A stretch of DNA of 57,259 nt, taken from NCBI GenBank assembly GCA_024398965.1, contig JAKSIF010000016.1, positions 1 to 57,259 on the forward strand. Reading direction: 5' to 3'. Below the pieces are notes generated by a model. It searched no databases. It was not told the origin of the DNA and was given only the letters and a program-made list of their open reading frames with translations. Positions 42,018-50,706 of the stretch are shown here, one piece after another. Both the position numbers and the translations under genes were made by a program. The stretch comes from Fibrobacter sp. (lineage in GTDB: Bacteria; Fibrobacterota; Fibrobacteria; Fibrobacterales; Fibrobacteraceae). Every line of letters begins with the position of its first letter. Position 1 is the first letter of the stretch.

Positions 42018-42578
42018 TTAAAACCAGAATCGCAGACCTATGCGGAAATAGAAATCCGGAAGCTTCCACTGCACTTCGGAATCATCATGGCCAGCGTCAT
42101 CATCCCACCAGACAAAATGAAGTTCCCCAACCGGATTCAATTCGAGAAAGAGTTGAAGCGGAATAACAGGGAATTCCCACTGGAAACCACCTACGACACC
42201 TGCTCTAATGGCAAGGCCACCTTCATCCCAGTCCGTTTTAAATTTGTCATGATACCATTCTTCGTCCCACCAGCCAATACCACCTGCAGGACCGGCATAG
42301 AAACCCATACGGCCAATATCACTGGGCATGTTCAGAAAGAAGTTCCAATAGTAACCGATGTAGGCACCAAGGGAATTATCTCCGTTGCTCAAGTACAAAT
42401 GAGCATAGATATCCCACACGTTCGCATCTCCGGCACGCATCTGGAAATCAAGACCGGCGTGTTCACCGTGATTTCCACCCTGAAGCCAGCCGCCAACGGC
42501 CATATTCTTGCTAGAAGCCGGACTTGCCGCAAAAGAAACTGCAGCAAGCATCAACAGAGCAACAAAAAATCTTTTCAT
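42018..42578 (-). CDS. Predicted outer-membrane barrel protein
   Basis: A 186-residue protein with signal peptide (1-18, ending SFAAS). Strong aromatic amphipathic strands (IYAHLYLSNGDNS, LGAYIGYYWNFFL, GFYAGPAGGIGWW, VPLQLFLELNPVG-like) end in FYFRIGLRFWF with C-terminal Phe. This is typical of a small outer-membrane barrel. A good GGAGG lies before the ATG. Family unknown. Confidence 0.65.
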   Translation of the reverse strand: MKRFFVALLMLAAVSFAASPASSKNMAVGGWLQGGNHGEHAGLDFQMRAGDANVWDIYAHLYLSNGDNSLGAYIGYYWNFFLNMPSDIGRMGFYAGPAGGIGWWDEEWYHDKFKTDWDEGGLAIRAGVVGGFQWEFPVIPLQLFLELNPVGELHFVWWDDDAGHDDSEVQWKLPDFYFRIGLRFWF

Positions 42579-42658
42579 AAGACCTCCGTTTTTTCAAATT
42601 AGCAAAACCCCAGGTTAAATAGAGTTAACACATCAAAAACTGAGGTTATGAAGGCCTC

Positions 42659-43933
42659 TTAGCGACTTAGAACAAACAACATTTCCAAGTGAGGAGTTTG
42701 AGGATAGAAGGCAAAGCCCTCCGCATGCTTTAAGGAAAATCCCGCGGCAGCAAATTTTGCGTAATCCCTAGCCAATGTAACCGGGTCGCAGGAAACATAA
42801 ATCAAACGGTTGACCGAGCTTGCAACAATGGCGTCCAGAGCCTCCTTGGGAAGACCAGTTCGAGGCGGGTCAACAATCAGAGTCGCCGGAGTATCCACAA
42901 CGTTCTCTACAAGCCATTCTTCTGCGGGAGCGGAAACGTTTTCCGCCTTGCCTTCAAGATTTATCTTGGCATGTCGAAGACATCCATCCTCACGTTCCAC
43001 CGTAGTGATTCGCTTAAACTTGTCCTGCAAAATGGACGCAAAGAACCCGACTCCGCTAAAGAGGTCTATCAGCCATTCATCGTTTGCTTCGCCATTTGCC
43101 AAGCCCTCGTCTACCGCCTTACGCACAGACTCCACAAGTTCAGGAAGGAGCCCCAGATTGCTCTGGAAAAAGACCGAGGCGTCGGACCTAATTTTCTTTC
43201 CAGCAATTTCCACCACGGAATTTGCGCACTCCTTGAATGCAGTAGAGTTCATTCCCCGATAGAAGAAAGAAACTTCCCCCTTGCCATTGTCAAAGATGTT
43301 GACATCAATCTCTCGAGGAGGCATCCTGTCTTGAAAAGACCTTACAAAAGCTTCACGAGCAGATTCCTGCAGGAACTTGTTGAGGGAATCTGTCAAAACC
43401 GGGCAGTTCTTAAAGGGAATGACATCGTTACTTTCCTGCTCGCGGAAAGCAAAACGAACCATGGGCGGTTCGCCATCGAGGGGCTTGCCGAACATGGCAA
43501 CCACACGGGCGCGATTACGATAGCCCCAGGGAGAACCATGATGGATCTTGAAATCCAGCGGCAGCTCAGCATGGGCCAGACGCTTGAAGTTTTCGCGTTC
43601 CACCTGTTCCATGTACTTCACCTGTTTCTCAGGATCCAGGTGCTGCAGGCTGCAACCACCACACTTGCCATACAAAGGGCAGCGCGGTTTAACACGGTCT
43701 GCACTCGGTTCTAAGACATCGATACAACGGCCCTTGGTAAAATCCTTCTTCTGGAAAGTCAAACGAACCTTACAAAGTTCTCCCGGCAATGCGCCAGAAA
43801 CAAAGCACACTCGACCATCTTCCAAACGGGCAAGCCCATCGCCCCCCTGCACCATCTTTTCAATACGCAGGGTGTATTCCTTAGGGGCTGCCGCTACCGG
43901 CTTTCGGGAAAATCTCTTTCGATAATCAGCCAT
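42659..43933 (-). CDS. 23S rRNA uracil-5 methyltransferase, RumA family
   Basis: A 424-residue enzyme. The N-terminal TRAM domain (about 20-75) is followed by an iron-sulfur motif C-x5-C-x2-C (CPLYGKCGGC) near 90, with the fourth Cys in KNCPVL. The methyltransferase domain has SAM-binding DLFSGVGFFASIL near 288 and the catalytic segment LIYVSCDPVTLARDY near 380. Such enzymes make 5-methyluridine in 23S rRNA (RlmC/RlmD types, not told apart here). It lies 2 bp after an ABC-ATPase gene. Confidence 0.88.
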   Translation of the reverse strand: MADYRKRFSRKPVAAAPKEYTLRIEKMVQGGDGLARLEDGRVCFVSGALPGELCKVRLTFQKKDFTKGRCIDVLEPSADRVKPRCPLYGKCGGCSLQHLDPEKQVKYMEQVERENFKRLAHAELPLDFKIHHGSPWGYRNRARVVAMFGKPLDGEPPMVRFAFREQESNDVIPFKNCPVLTDSLNKFLQESAREAFVRSFQDRMPPREIDVNIFDNGKGEVSFFYRGMNSTAFKECANSVVEIAGKKIRSDASVFFQSNLGLLPELVESVRKAVDEGLANGEANDEWLIDLFSGVGFFASILQDKFKRITTVEREDGCLRHAKINLEGKAENVSAPAEEWLVENVVDTPATLIVDPPRTGLPKEALDAIVASSVNRLIYVSCDPVTLARDYAKFAAAGFSLKHAEGFAFYPQTPHLEMLFVLSR

Positions 43934-43935
43934 AC

Positions 43936-44751
43936 TTAAGCACGTCTTATAGTCGGGACACTAGCCAGAAGTTTCTGGGTGTATTCGTGTTTTGGATTGA
44001 CAAGCACATCATCGGCAAGACCTCGTTCAACAACCTTGCCAAAATACATCACCAGGACTTCGTCACTTAGGGCGCGAACAACTTGCATGTCATGACTGAT
44101 AAACACAATGGATAGGCCCAAGTCATTACGCAAGTCGTCCAGGAGATGGAGAATCTGCGCCTGGACAGAAACATCCAGGGCGCTGGTCACTTCGTCGCAC
44201 AAGAGCACCTTGGGTTCCACCATCAAGCTACGGGCAATACACAGACGCTGTCGCTGGCCGCCGGAAAATTCATGGGGAAACTTGTCCAATGCTCCAGCAG
44301 GAATAGAAACTCGTTCCAACAGTTTCTTAGCACGTTCCTGCGCTACATCAAAGCTTACTCCGCGGGCTGTTACCGGAGCCGTCAGGATTTCACCCACGGT
44401 CTGCCGCGGATTCAAGCTGCTAAAGGGGTCCTGGAAAATCATCTGCATCACATCGGACACACGGCGGTTCTTACCCACCAGACCATTTCGGACAGGTTCT
44501 CCAAACAGCTTAATCTGCCCACCCGCTATAGGATTCAAGCCAACCAAGGCTTTAACCAGTGAAGACTTTCCACAGCCGGACTCTCCTACAACACTCAGGA
44601 TTTTTCCCTGAGGAAGCTTAAAGGACACATCGTCTACAGCGGTAAAATAACTCTTGATTTTGCTGAATACGCCACCTCGAACGGGAAACTTCACCGAAAG
44701 GTGATCCACTTCCAAGGCAAAGGGCAAATTTTCTTTGTCAACACATTCCAT
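43936..44751 (-). CDS. Oligopeptide/dipeptide-type ABC transporter ATPase (OppF/DppF-like), orphan
   Basis: A 271-residue ATP-binding subunit. Walker A is GESGCGKSS near 56-64, Q-loop MQMIFQDPFSSLNPRQT, signature FSGGQRQRLCIARSL, Walker B VLLCDEVTSALD and H-loop ISHDM. The DPFSSLNP stretch and the C-terminal NPKHEYTQKLLASVP are characteristic of the OppD/DppF group that powers peptide import. No permease or binding-protein gene is adjacent; it sits between xseB and the rRNA methyltransferase. It probably serves a transporter encoded elsewhere. Confidence 0.88.
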   Translation of the reverse strand: MECVDKENLPFALEVDHLSVKFPVRGGVFSKIKSYFTAVDDVSFKLPQGKILSVVGESGCGKSSLVKALVGLNPIAGGQIKLFGEPVRNGLVGKNRRVSDVMQMIFQDPFSSLNPRQTVGEILTAPVTARGVSFDVAQERAKKLLERVSIPAGALDKFPHEFSGGQRQRLCIARSLMVEPKVLLCDEVTSALDVSVQAQILHLLDDLRNDLGLSIVFISHDMQVVRALSDEVLVMYFGKVVERGLADDVLVNPKHEYTQKLLASVPTIRRA

Positions 44752-44783
44752 AGTGACTTGGGGATACCCGGCAGGACATTTGC

Positions 44784-44996
44784 CTACTGGTCAACCTCTC
44801 CATCAAGACTAGACAGCGCTTCTTGGACATTCTTCTCGGTTTTCAGCAGAATTTGACGGCACTTACGAAGCAATTCCGTCGCTTCCTGAACCTGTCCGGC
44901 AAGCTCGTCAATTTCCATTTCCGAGTTATCGATACGTTCAAGGATGCTTTCCAATCGATCCATGGCGTTTTTGTATTCAAAGTTTTCCTGACTCAT
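44784..44996 (-). CDS. xseB: Exodeoxyribonuclease VII small subunit
   Basis: A 70-residue helical protein: FEYKNAMDRLESILERIDNSEMEIDEL and the following heptad-like helix (EATELLRKCRQILLKTEKNVQEALSSL is split across residues 36-62) match the XseB pattern. It joins XseA to form the single-strand exonuclease. The ATG at 44996 (MSQENFEY) is selected, and there is no Shine-Dalgarno. A TATATT -10 ends 6 nt before it, overlapping the -10 of the divergent lipoprotein gene. xseA is not in the window. The next gene follows after 32 bp. Confidence 0.85.
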   Translation of the reverse strand: MSQENFEYKNAMDRLESILERIDNSEMEIDELAGQVQEATELLRKCRQILLKTEKNVQEALSSLDGEVDQ

Positions 44997-45002
44997 AGCC
45001 AG

Positions 45003-45010
45003 AATATAGT
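45003..45010. promoter_or_regulatory. Overlapping divergent -10 elements of xseB and the lipoprotein gene
   Basis: AATATAGT at 45003-45010. On plus it reads TATAGT (45005-45010), 6 nt before the ATG at 45017. On minus it reads TATATT (45008-45003), 6 nt before the ATG at 44996. Only 20 bp separate the two start codons, so neither mRNA can have a normal leader. Confidence 0.55.
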
Positions 45011-45016
45011 ACATTT

Positions 45017-45715
45017 ATGGAAGTGAGTTTTATTCGAGACCACATTTGCAGACTGTTTAAGCTCGGGCCCCTTCTTTTGGCAGGGTGTCTACTTTGGGGC
45101 TGTCTAGATATACCAAGCGACCCCGACACCAGTTCCCTGGTGACCTCCGTAAGCATTTTCGTTGAACAGTACGGAAAAAAGGACTCCACCTATTTCAAGA
45201 TTAATTCCAATGACTCCGCAGCCATCGTTGCGAAGGTCCATCCGCAAAAAGCACAAAAAGACCTTCAGTTCTACTGGATAAACGGAGGCGAAATTCTTGA
45301 CAGCGGATCCACCTACCTCATTTACATCAAGGAGTACCCCTTTGTACCAGACAGTCTGGTCATTGTCGACAAAGAAGGAAACAAGATTGGCCAACGTATA
45401 CGACTGATCGTAAACGCACCACCTACCTTGAGTCCAAAAACCGTTCCCGCCGATGGAGACACCATTGTTGCAAGCAGGGACACCCCAATCCAATTCCAAT
45501 GGAAATCCTTTGACCCTGACTACATAGACCATCTGAGCCACACATTAGTACTGGATGGAGTTCACTATGAACTAGACGATATAACCAGCATTAAGCAATC
45601 AGGCTTTGGCAAAGGAAAACACCTATTCAAGGTCATCGTTACCGATGCATACGGTGACATGGATAGTACCCGAACTCAAAGTTTCTACGTTATCGCACCC
45701 AAGGAGAACAACTGA
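45017..45715 (+). CDS. PKD/Fn3-like lipoprotein, paralogue 1
   Basis: A 232-residue lipoprotein with lipobox LAGC (Cys24; a second candidate Cys29). After a short linker come two Ig-like beta domains: first with LQFYWINGGEILDSG near 90, second starting PADGDTIVASRDTPIQFQW near 158. The layout (Ser/Asp-rich start, Ig-like domain with a W-containing strand, then a domain opening with a PADG-type turn) repeats in the next two genes. Function unknown. The ATG at 45017 has no Shine-Dalgarno. The stop overlaps the next ATG (TGATG at 45713-45717). Inferred cell-surface or periplasmic protein. Confidence 0.65.
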   Translation: MEVSFIRDHICRLFKLGPLLLAGCLLWGCLDIPSDPDTSSLVTSVSIFVEQYGKKDSTYFKINSNDSAAIVAKVHPQKAQKDLQFYWINGGEILDSGSTYLIYIKEYPFVPDSLVIVDKEGNKIGQRIRLIVNAPPTLSPKTVPADGDTIVASRDTPIQFQWKSFDPDYIDHLSHTLVLDGVHYELDDITSIKQSGFGKGKHLFKVIVTDAYGDMDSTRTQSFYVIAPKENN

Positions 45716-47025
45716 TGAAAACAGTTCTGCTCCTTTTGGCCATGCTGATTCCAGCCGTTTTCCTAGGATGCGTAAATTCCGACGATTATCTCTTTGACGA
45801 AAATGACGCAAGGGATATCAGCATAGATGCCTTCATGACTGAATCCTTTGACACCGCCTACACCAGAAACAAGACTGCAACAATCTGTCCTGGGGATTCT
45901 CTCATTTTCCTTACAGAAATTTATCCGTCCAAGTCTATTCGAAGGACGAGATACTACTGGACTCTTGACGGCAAGCCCTTTGCCAACGAGTATAGTTTCA
46001 AGAACACCGTTACTGAACCGGGAAGTCATAAAATAGCCTTCGTATTTGTCGACTATTTTGGAGACACCCTCAGCGACACATTGCATCTTTACGTTGCAAC
46101 TCCGCCTAGTCTAGTCACAGAAAACATTATTCCCGCAAACAACTCGCAGGAATTTTCCCCTAACGACATCATAAGCTTTGCCTGGACTGCAGACGACCCA
46201 GACAGCCTTTGGGATGTGTTCTACCATTTCAAGCTACAGGAAGCCAGTTCTGCCGGCCAGGACTCTTCAAAAATCCTGGTAGATACTGTCATCACTAAAA
46301 CAAACTTTTCTTACCTTGGCGAATTAAAGCCTCTTACCAAGTATCAATGGGTTGTAAGCGCCTCCAATGAACTAAATCAGTCATCTCGGGACACCGTCTA
46401 CGGAACACTGTTTACAGCAGGTTATGCAGGAGAAGGCGGGGTTCAAGGGAATCTTGCAGCCTCCTCCAACGAAGTCGGACTCAAGTATCACCTGATTCTC
46501 CAGGACTCCCTGGAACAGACCGTTGTTGATAAAATTCAGGAATCATCCGGATTCGGCCAGGCATTTTTTAGCATTGCGCCCCTGGTTCCTGGAGATTACC
46601 TATTGAAGGTTTCCCTAGATTCTTATCCAGACTTTGGGGAAGTTTCCACCCATGCCAAAGTTATCAATAACAAGCTAACCTTGTTAGACACGATTCGTCT
46701 CATCGACAATGTCAAGACCGCCATAAGACACGTCAGCAACAACGATTCCCTGGATATCGCTGACACCTTGAAGTTCATCGTAAAGGACGGCGGCGGAAAG
46801 GTTCTCTCATCTAGAATCAGCGTTCGTCTAGAATCCATCGTCATTCCAGAAATATTCCTTGACAACGACACTCTTGTTGTTCCTCTGAACTCGATAGGGG
46901 CAGCCCTGAATCAGTCCTGGAGCACAAGAACTCTCATTGTCACCACATTGGATATGAGCGGCAATAAGACAACCCGCACATTCTTCCTACGTCCAAACTC
47001 CACCTTGCCGGAGGTAATACAGTGA
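45715..47025 (+). CDS. PKD/Fn3-like lipoprotein, paralogue 2
   Basis: A 436-residue lipoprotein with lipobox FLGC (Cys19). The mature part has an Ig-like domain (TRYYWTLDGKPFANEYS, SHKIAFVFVDYFGDT) and a fibronectin III-like domain (IIPANNSQEFSPNDIISFAW, LKPLTKYQWVVSASNE). A third beta region (about 245-330) resembles a carboxypeptidase-regulatory-like fold (VPGDYLLKVSLDSYPDFGEV), then a C-terminal domain. It shares domain order with its neighbours on both sides. The stop and next start overlap (GTGA at 47022-47025). Confidence 0.65.
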   Translation: MKTVLLLLAMLIPAVFLGCVNSDDYLFDENDARDISIDAFMTESFDTAYTRNKTATICPGDSLIFLTEIYPSKSIRRTRYYWTLDGKPFANEYSFKNTVTEPGSHKIAFVFVDYFGDTLSDTLHLYVATPPSLVTENIIPANNSQEFSPNDIISFAWTADDPDSLWDVFYHFKLQEASSAGQDSSKILVDTVITKTNFSYLGELKPLTKYQWVVSASNELNQSSRDTVYGTLFTAGYAGEGGVQGNLAASSNEVGLKYHLILQDSLEQTVVDKIQESSGFGQAFFSIAPLVPGDYLLKVSLDSYPDFGEVSTHAKVINNKLTLLDTIRLIDNVKTAIRHVSNNDSLDIADTLKFIVKDGGGKVLSSRISVRLESIVIPEIFLDNDTLVVPLNSIGAALNQSWSTRTLIVTTLDMSGNKTTRTFFLRPNSTLPEVIQ

Positions 47026-48389
47026 AAAGCCCTATAGCCCTGCTTTTTGCCCTACTTCTCCTGGCCTGTGGAGATAGTCACTACCTGGATGAATCCGACG
47101 TATCCATCATCAAGCAACAGGTATACGCAGTACCCGAGCACTTTAACGATGACATAGGAATTTACTTCCCGCCCACCACCAACGTGTACGTTGAACTTGG
47201 CCAAACAATCAAGTTTATTGCGGGTATCGCCGTCAACGGAGAGATTCACACAGATGACATCTTGTCCAACTACGTCAAAAGCATATTGTGGAACATCGAC
47301 GGGGAATACTACAACATAAACAACCTAAGGCACACTTTTTCACAACCGGGCCACAAGTACGGATACCTTGAAACCGTAGATCTGCTGGGAGACACAATCC
47401 ATACAGACCTAGACATCTACGTCAACAATCCAAACAGGGTTTCCATCAACTTTCCTTACAATGGTTATAACCAGGCAGAGCCTACATCAACCCAGCGATT
47501 GCCTCTACGATGGGACATCATCGGCACAGACGAATGGGAGCGTAACACCTGTGTCGTATACATGTCCGACTCCTATAAGGATGTTTGGTCCAGCGAAATC
47601 GGATCCGTAGATTGTAACGACCAGGTTTACCTGAATGGATCGTTAATCGGAGATTCCGCATCTCTTGTAAAAAAGGGCGTAAATCTCAAGGACACCAGTT
47701 TCACCACCTACTGGGCCGTCAAGCTGATCACGTCCAGCGAAAGTGGCCGAGAATACCGCGACTCCACAGAAATCCATCATTTCTCGACCAAAACCTTTGA
47801 CGAGAAATATTCCACCGTAAAGATTCCCCTTGAACTTTCTAACTACAGGGACAACAGCGTCATTCTTACGAAAATCATCCTGCTTTCTGCTCAAGGTGAC
47901 ACTCTGCAATTCCTTTATAACACTCTGCCTTCGGATACAATTTCTGCAAAGGTAAAACCCCAATCAGGCCTGCGCATTATCATCAACGAGACCTATCGAC
48001 AGGAATACAGGCCGGAATCACTCACCGTTGACGTTCCTCCAAGCACAATCCTTGTTACTCCCCCCGTAATCATGGTAGACAAGGACATCCCCCAGATTGC
48101 ACCATATTCAACCGCCAATAGAATTCAATCCGGTCTCACATTCAACGTATACGATGACGGATCAGGAATCAACCCCAACAAGTTCAAGATCCTATACGGG
48201 AACGACACACTGAAGTATTCCTATCAGCAGCCATACCTGCGCTTTTCTACGCCTTGCGCATCCTTATGCCGCGTCACCATACAGGGCGAGGACTACGCAA
48301 GAAACAAACTACCCGATGTCTATTGGAACATTCACGCAACCAGAGACTCAGTTTTTCTAGACGGTCCTTTCCCAAAGGAGGACTACTAG
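47022..48389 (+). CDS. PKD/Fn3-like lipoprotein, paralogue 3
   Basis: A 455-residue lipoprotein, GTG start, with lipobox LLAC (Cys16). It repeats the plan of the two upstream genes: Ig-like domain (KSILWNIDGEYYNINN, HKYGYLETVDLLGDT), then an Fn3-like domain opening INFPYNGYNQAEPTSTQRL and containing LPLRWDIIGTDEW, then long C-terminal beta domains. It overlaps the previous gene by 4 bp and precedes the next by 1 bp. No catalytic motif is visible. The role is inferred as structural or binding. Confidence 0.65.
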   Translation: MKSPIALLFALLLLACGDSHYLDESDVSIIKQQVYAVPEHFNDDIGIYFPPTTNVYVELGQTIKFIAGIAVNGEIHTDDILSNYVKSILWNIDGEYYNINNLRHTFSQPGHKYGYLETVDLLGDTIHTDLDIYVNNPNRVSINFPYNGYNQAEPTSTQRLPLRWDIIGTDEWERNTCVVYMSDSYKDVWSSEIGSVDCNDQVYLNGSLIGDSASLVKKGVNLKDTSFTTYWAVKLITSSESGREYRDSTEIHHFSTKTFDEKYSTVKIPLELSNYRDNSVILTKIILLSAQGDTLQFLYNTLPSDTISAKVKPQSGLRIIINETYRQEYRPESLTVDVPPSTILVTPPVIMVDKDIPQIAPYSTANRIQSGLTFNVYDDGSGINPNKFKILYGNDTLKYSYQQPYLRFSTPCASLCRVTIQGEDYARNKLPDVYWNIHATRDSVFLDGPFPKEDY

Positions 48390-48390
48390 C

Positions 48391-49032
48391 ATGAGATTTT
48401 GCGCAAGAATCGTCTTGTTGATATTACTGAGCCTTACCGCGTTCTGCCTAGCTGAAGAACCCAAGAGAGTTCTACACGTTTCCACCATTCCCGGGAAGAC
48501 CGACATATACCTCGGCAACATTCACCCTGATCACAGCGACCTTCCAAACTACAGGTCACCTTCCTTCATTGAGATTTCCGACAACGACCTTGAAAACGGA
48601 CGAGTCCTTATTTCTCTCTTCAAGCCCGAATTTAGAGATACCTCCATCTATGTAGCCTTGTCTCCAAAGGACACGTCCTATCTCATTGTATCCATGACTC
48701 CTGTTTATGAGTCGTCGGTCATCGAGGACCAGAATCGAGAACTATCCAAGCGAAGCCGCAGATCCTTTGGCCATAAGATAATGCTTTCTTCCATAATTCC
48801 CTTCGTTGTTAGTGGTGCTGCAGGTCTTATAACCTTTTACGAAATCGACCAGGCAAATAAAGCCAAGAAGAACATAGAAGAAACGGTCGTATCTTCAGGA
48901 GATAAGCTAAAACAGACTCAATCAGATTTCAGAGACTACAAAGACAACGCAAAGTTGGCTAAAAAAACAGCCATTGCAGGCGCAATCACAGGCCTAGCAA
49001 TGCTTTCCATTGGGTTCGTTTTATCGTTCTAG
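48391..49032 (+). CDS. Exported protein with C-terminal TM hairpin
   Basis: A 213-residue protein. The signal peptide or anchor (1-21) is followed by a small beta domain (RVLHVSTIPGKTDIYLGN, reminiscent of PEGA, where short turns decorate a beta sandwich) to about 115. Then come two membrane helices, 129-149 (KIMLSSIIPFVVSGAAGLIT) and 192-213 (TAIAGAITGLAMLSIGFVLSF), flanking a charged coiled-coil segment of about 40 residues. The next protein ends with the same arrangement. It is one base after the third lipoprotein and 7 bp before the next gene. Confidence 0.6.
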   Translation: MRFCARIVLLILLSLTAFCLAEEPKRVLHVSTIPGKTDIYLGNIHPDHSDLPNYRSPSFIEISDNDLENGRVLISLFKPEFRDTSIYVALSPKDTSYLIVSMTPVYESSVIEDQNRELSKRSRRSFGHKIMLSSIIPFVVSGAAGLITFYEIDQANKAKKNIEETVVSSGDKLKQTQSDFRDYKDNAKLAKKTAIAGAITGLAMLSIGFVLSF

Positions 49033-49039
49033 GCATTTT

Positions 49040-50617
49040 ATGAAAAGACTTTTATCATTTTTTCTTCTGTTAGTTCTCGCACCCCTCAGTGCGGTACTTG
49101 CCGATGATCTTCCCGGCATAAGGGCAAATATTGAACTGGTCACCGGCACTAAGCAGACAGTTCAATTTCTAGGAGTCAACCAGGACACAGTCAGCCTTGG
49201 CGGTGTCATCCAGGGAAAGTTTACAGTCGTCCATATCCTCAAGGATCGAATCAAGAGCATTGTGGACGAACAGGGTAACGACCTGATGAACATATCCAAG
49301 ACTCCAGCCGCCTTGTCTTCGGACTCAAGCAGCGTTGTCCAGGACAGCAGCCAAGCAGCAGAAGCACAACAGGACTCAAGTACAAAGCCCCTGCCGCAAC
49401 CCGCCCCCGTATTCCTTGATTCCGTTCAAGGAAAGCATGTTTTTGTAGCCATGGAACATCGAGCTATCGATTCAGTTCTTGCAGAACAAATCACACCCAT
49501 CATCATCCGTCTCCTGCAGGAATCTGGAACTCCTGTTGTTATCGCAAAGAGAACCGATTTCGGATATTGCCGCGACAACGCCTGCATCAAGGATTCTCTC
49601 GCCACCTATGGAGCCGCCTCCGCCTACCTGGGAAGAATCGCCCCAGCATCGTCCAACGATTCCATCAGCATCCAGGCAAGCCACTATTCCTTTATAGATT
49701 CAGCCAACCATGATGGCGATATCGCCAAAATGAACTTGTCCGTATTCAAGTCCATTAGCGATGCCACAAGCGGCAACAAGCTCAAGCATTTCATTATGCA
49801 GCTACAGGGCGAAGCTATTCCCGTTCAAGCAGCCAAGAGAAGCTACATTCACGTTGAAACCGATCCAGAAGGGGCTACCCTCGCCTTGTCCAGTCAAGGT
49901 GACATTTGCAGGACCCCGTGCACCTTTGCCACCAAGGATTCCGGGAAAGTAACCTTGTACGCCTACTGGGGCGTAGACAAGCAACTTTGGGGAGCAAGCA
50001 GCACCGTAAACCCCATTGGTTCCGACACCATCAAGATTTCCCTTAAGCTTAAACCCGTTCGCCCGGAACTGAGAGTTTTCTCCATTCCTGGAGATGCCGA
50101 AATCTACGCTGGTTCATCCCAACTTTCTATTGACTCCAAGCCCATCGGTCATACGCCGGACAAGTATCCTATCTACGAGCCGGGAATGTCCACCGTCCAG
50201 TTGAGAAAAGCCGGATACCGCGACACAATGGTTACCGTATTCGTCCCGCCCACCGAACTGACCGATATCAACGTGGAAATGGAACCGATACGAGACCTTG
50301 AAGAACTGAAAGCTCAAGAGGAATGGATTCACCAGCGCAAAGTATCACGAATCGGCAAGACTCTGATGGGAGCATCCATCGCCCCCATCGTTATAGGAGC
50401 CCTTTTCACCTACCTGGCCAACCAGGACTATGATGATGCCGATAAAATCAAGCAGGAACTGGAGCGCCCTGCTTCCTCTGCAGGAGCCACATTCCAGGAA
50501 AAAATCAAGGAAAACCATGATCTGGTAAAGAAGGGTGACCGAAAGATGATTGCAGGGGGATCCCTCATAGGAGGGGGGCTTATAATGCTAAGTGTGGGAT
50601 TTGTCCTGGCTTTTTAA
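49040..50617 (+). CDS. PEGA-domain envelope protein with C-terminal TM hairpin
   Basis: A 525-residue protein with signal peptide (1-21, ending AVLAD). An N-terminal beta domain (NIELVTGTKQTVQFLGVNQD, IKSIVDEQGND) is followed by an Ala/Ser/Gln-rich linker. A middle domain starts KHVFVAMEHRAIDSVL and has two Cys in GYCRDNACIKD. One or two PEGA repeats (HVETDPEGATLALSS, LRVFSIPGDAEIYAGS) follow. A final pair of helices flanks a coiled segment (LMGASIAPIVIGALFTYL, GGSLIGGGLIMLSVGFVLAF), matching the end of the previous protein. The ATG at 49040 is chosen because it starts a proper signal peptide. No terminator is obvious before the next gene 89 bp on. Confidence 0.65.
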   Translation: MKRLLSFFLLLVLAPLSAVLADDLPGIRANIELVTGTKQTVQFLGVNQDTVSLGGVIQGKFTVVHILKDRIKSIVDEQGNDLMNISKTPAALSSDSSSVVQDSSQAAEAQQDSSTKPLPQPAPVFLDSVQGKHVFVAMEHRAIDSVLAEQITPIIIRLLQESGTPVVIAKRTDFGYCRDNACIKDSLATYGAASAYLGRIAPASSNDSISIQASHYSFIDSANHDGDIAKMNLSVFKSISDATSGNKLKHFIMQLQGEAIPVQAAKRSYIHVETDPEGATLALSSQGDICRTPCTFATKDSGKVTLYAYWGVDKQLWGASSTVNPIGSDTIKISLKLKPVRPELRVFSIPGDAEIYAGSSQLSIDSKPIGHTPDKYPIYEPGMSTVQLRKAGYRDTMVTVFVPPTELTDINVEMEPIRDLEELKAQEEWIHQRKVSRIGKTLMGASIAPIVIGALFTYLANQDYDDADKIKQELERPASSAGATFQEKIKENHDLVKKGDRKMIAGGSLIGGGLIMLSVGFVLAF

Positions 50618-50706
50618 GCAAAAAATCCTTCAAAGCCTAAAAACACCCTAAAAAAACAAAGATTTTTGATTTTTTTGTTCCTCTCAAAATAAGAAAATTT
50701 AAATTT

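Noticed and set aside
50618-50706. Terminator in the 89-bp gap before the barrel with the lysine-rich tail
   Set aside because: The region is A/T-rich and offers only a weak AACAAA/TTTGTT pairing. I cannot support a terminator or a promoter there, so operon continuity is left open.
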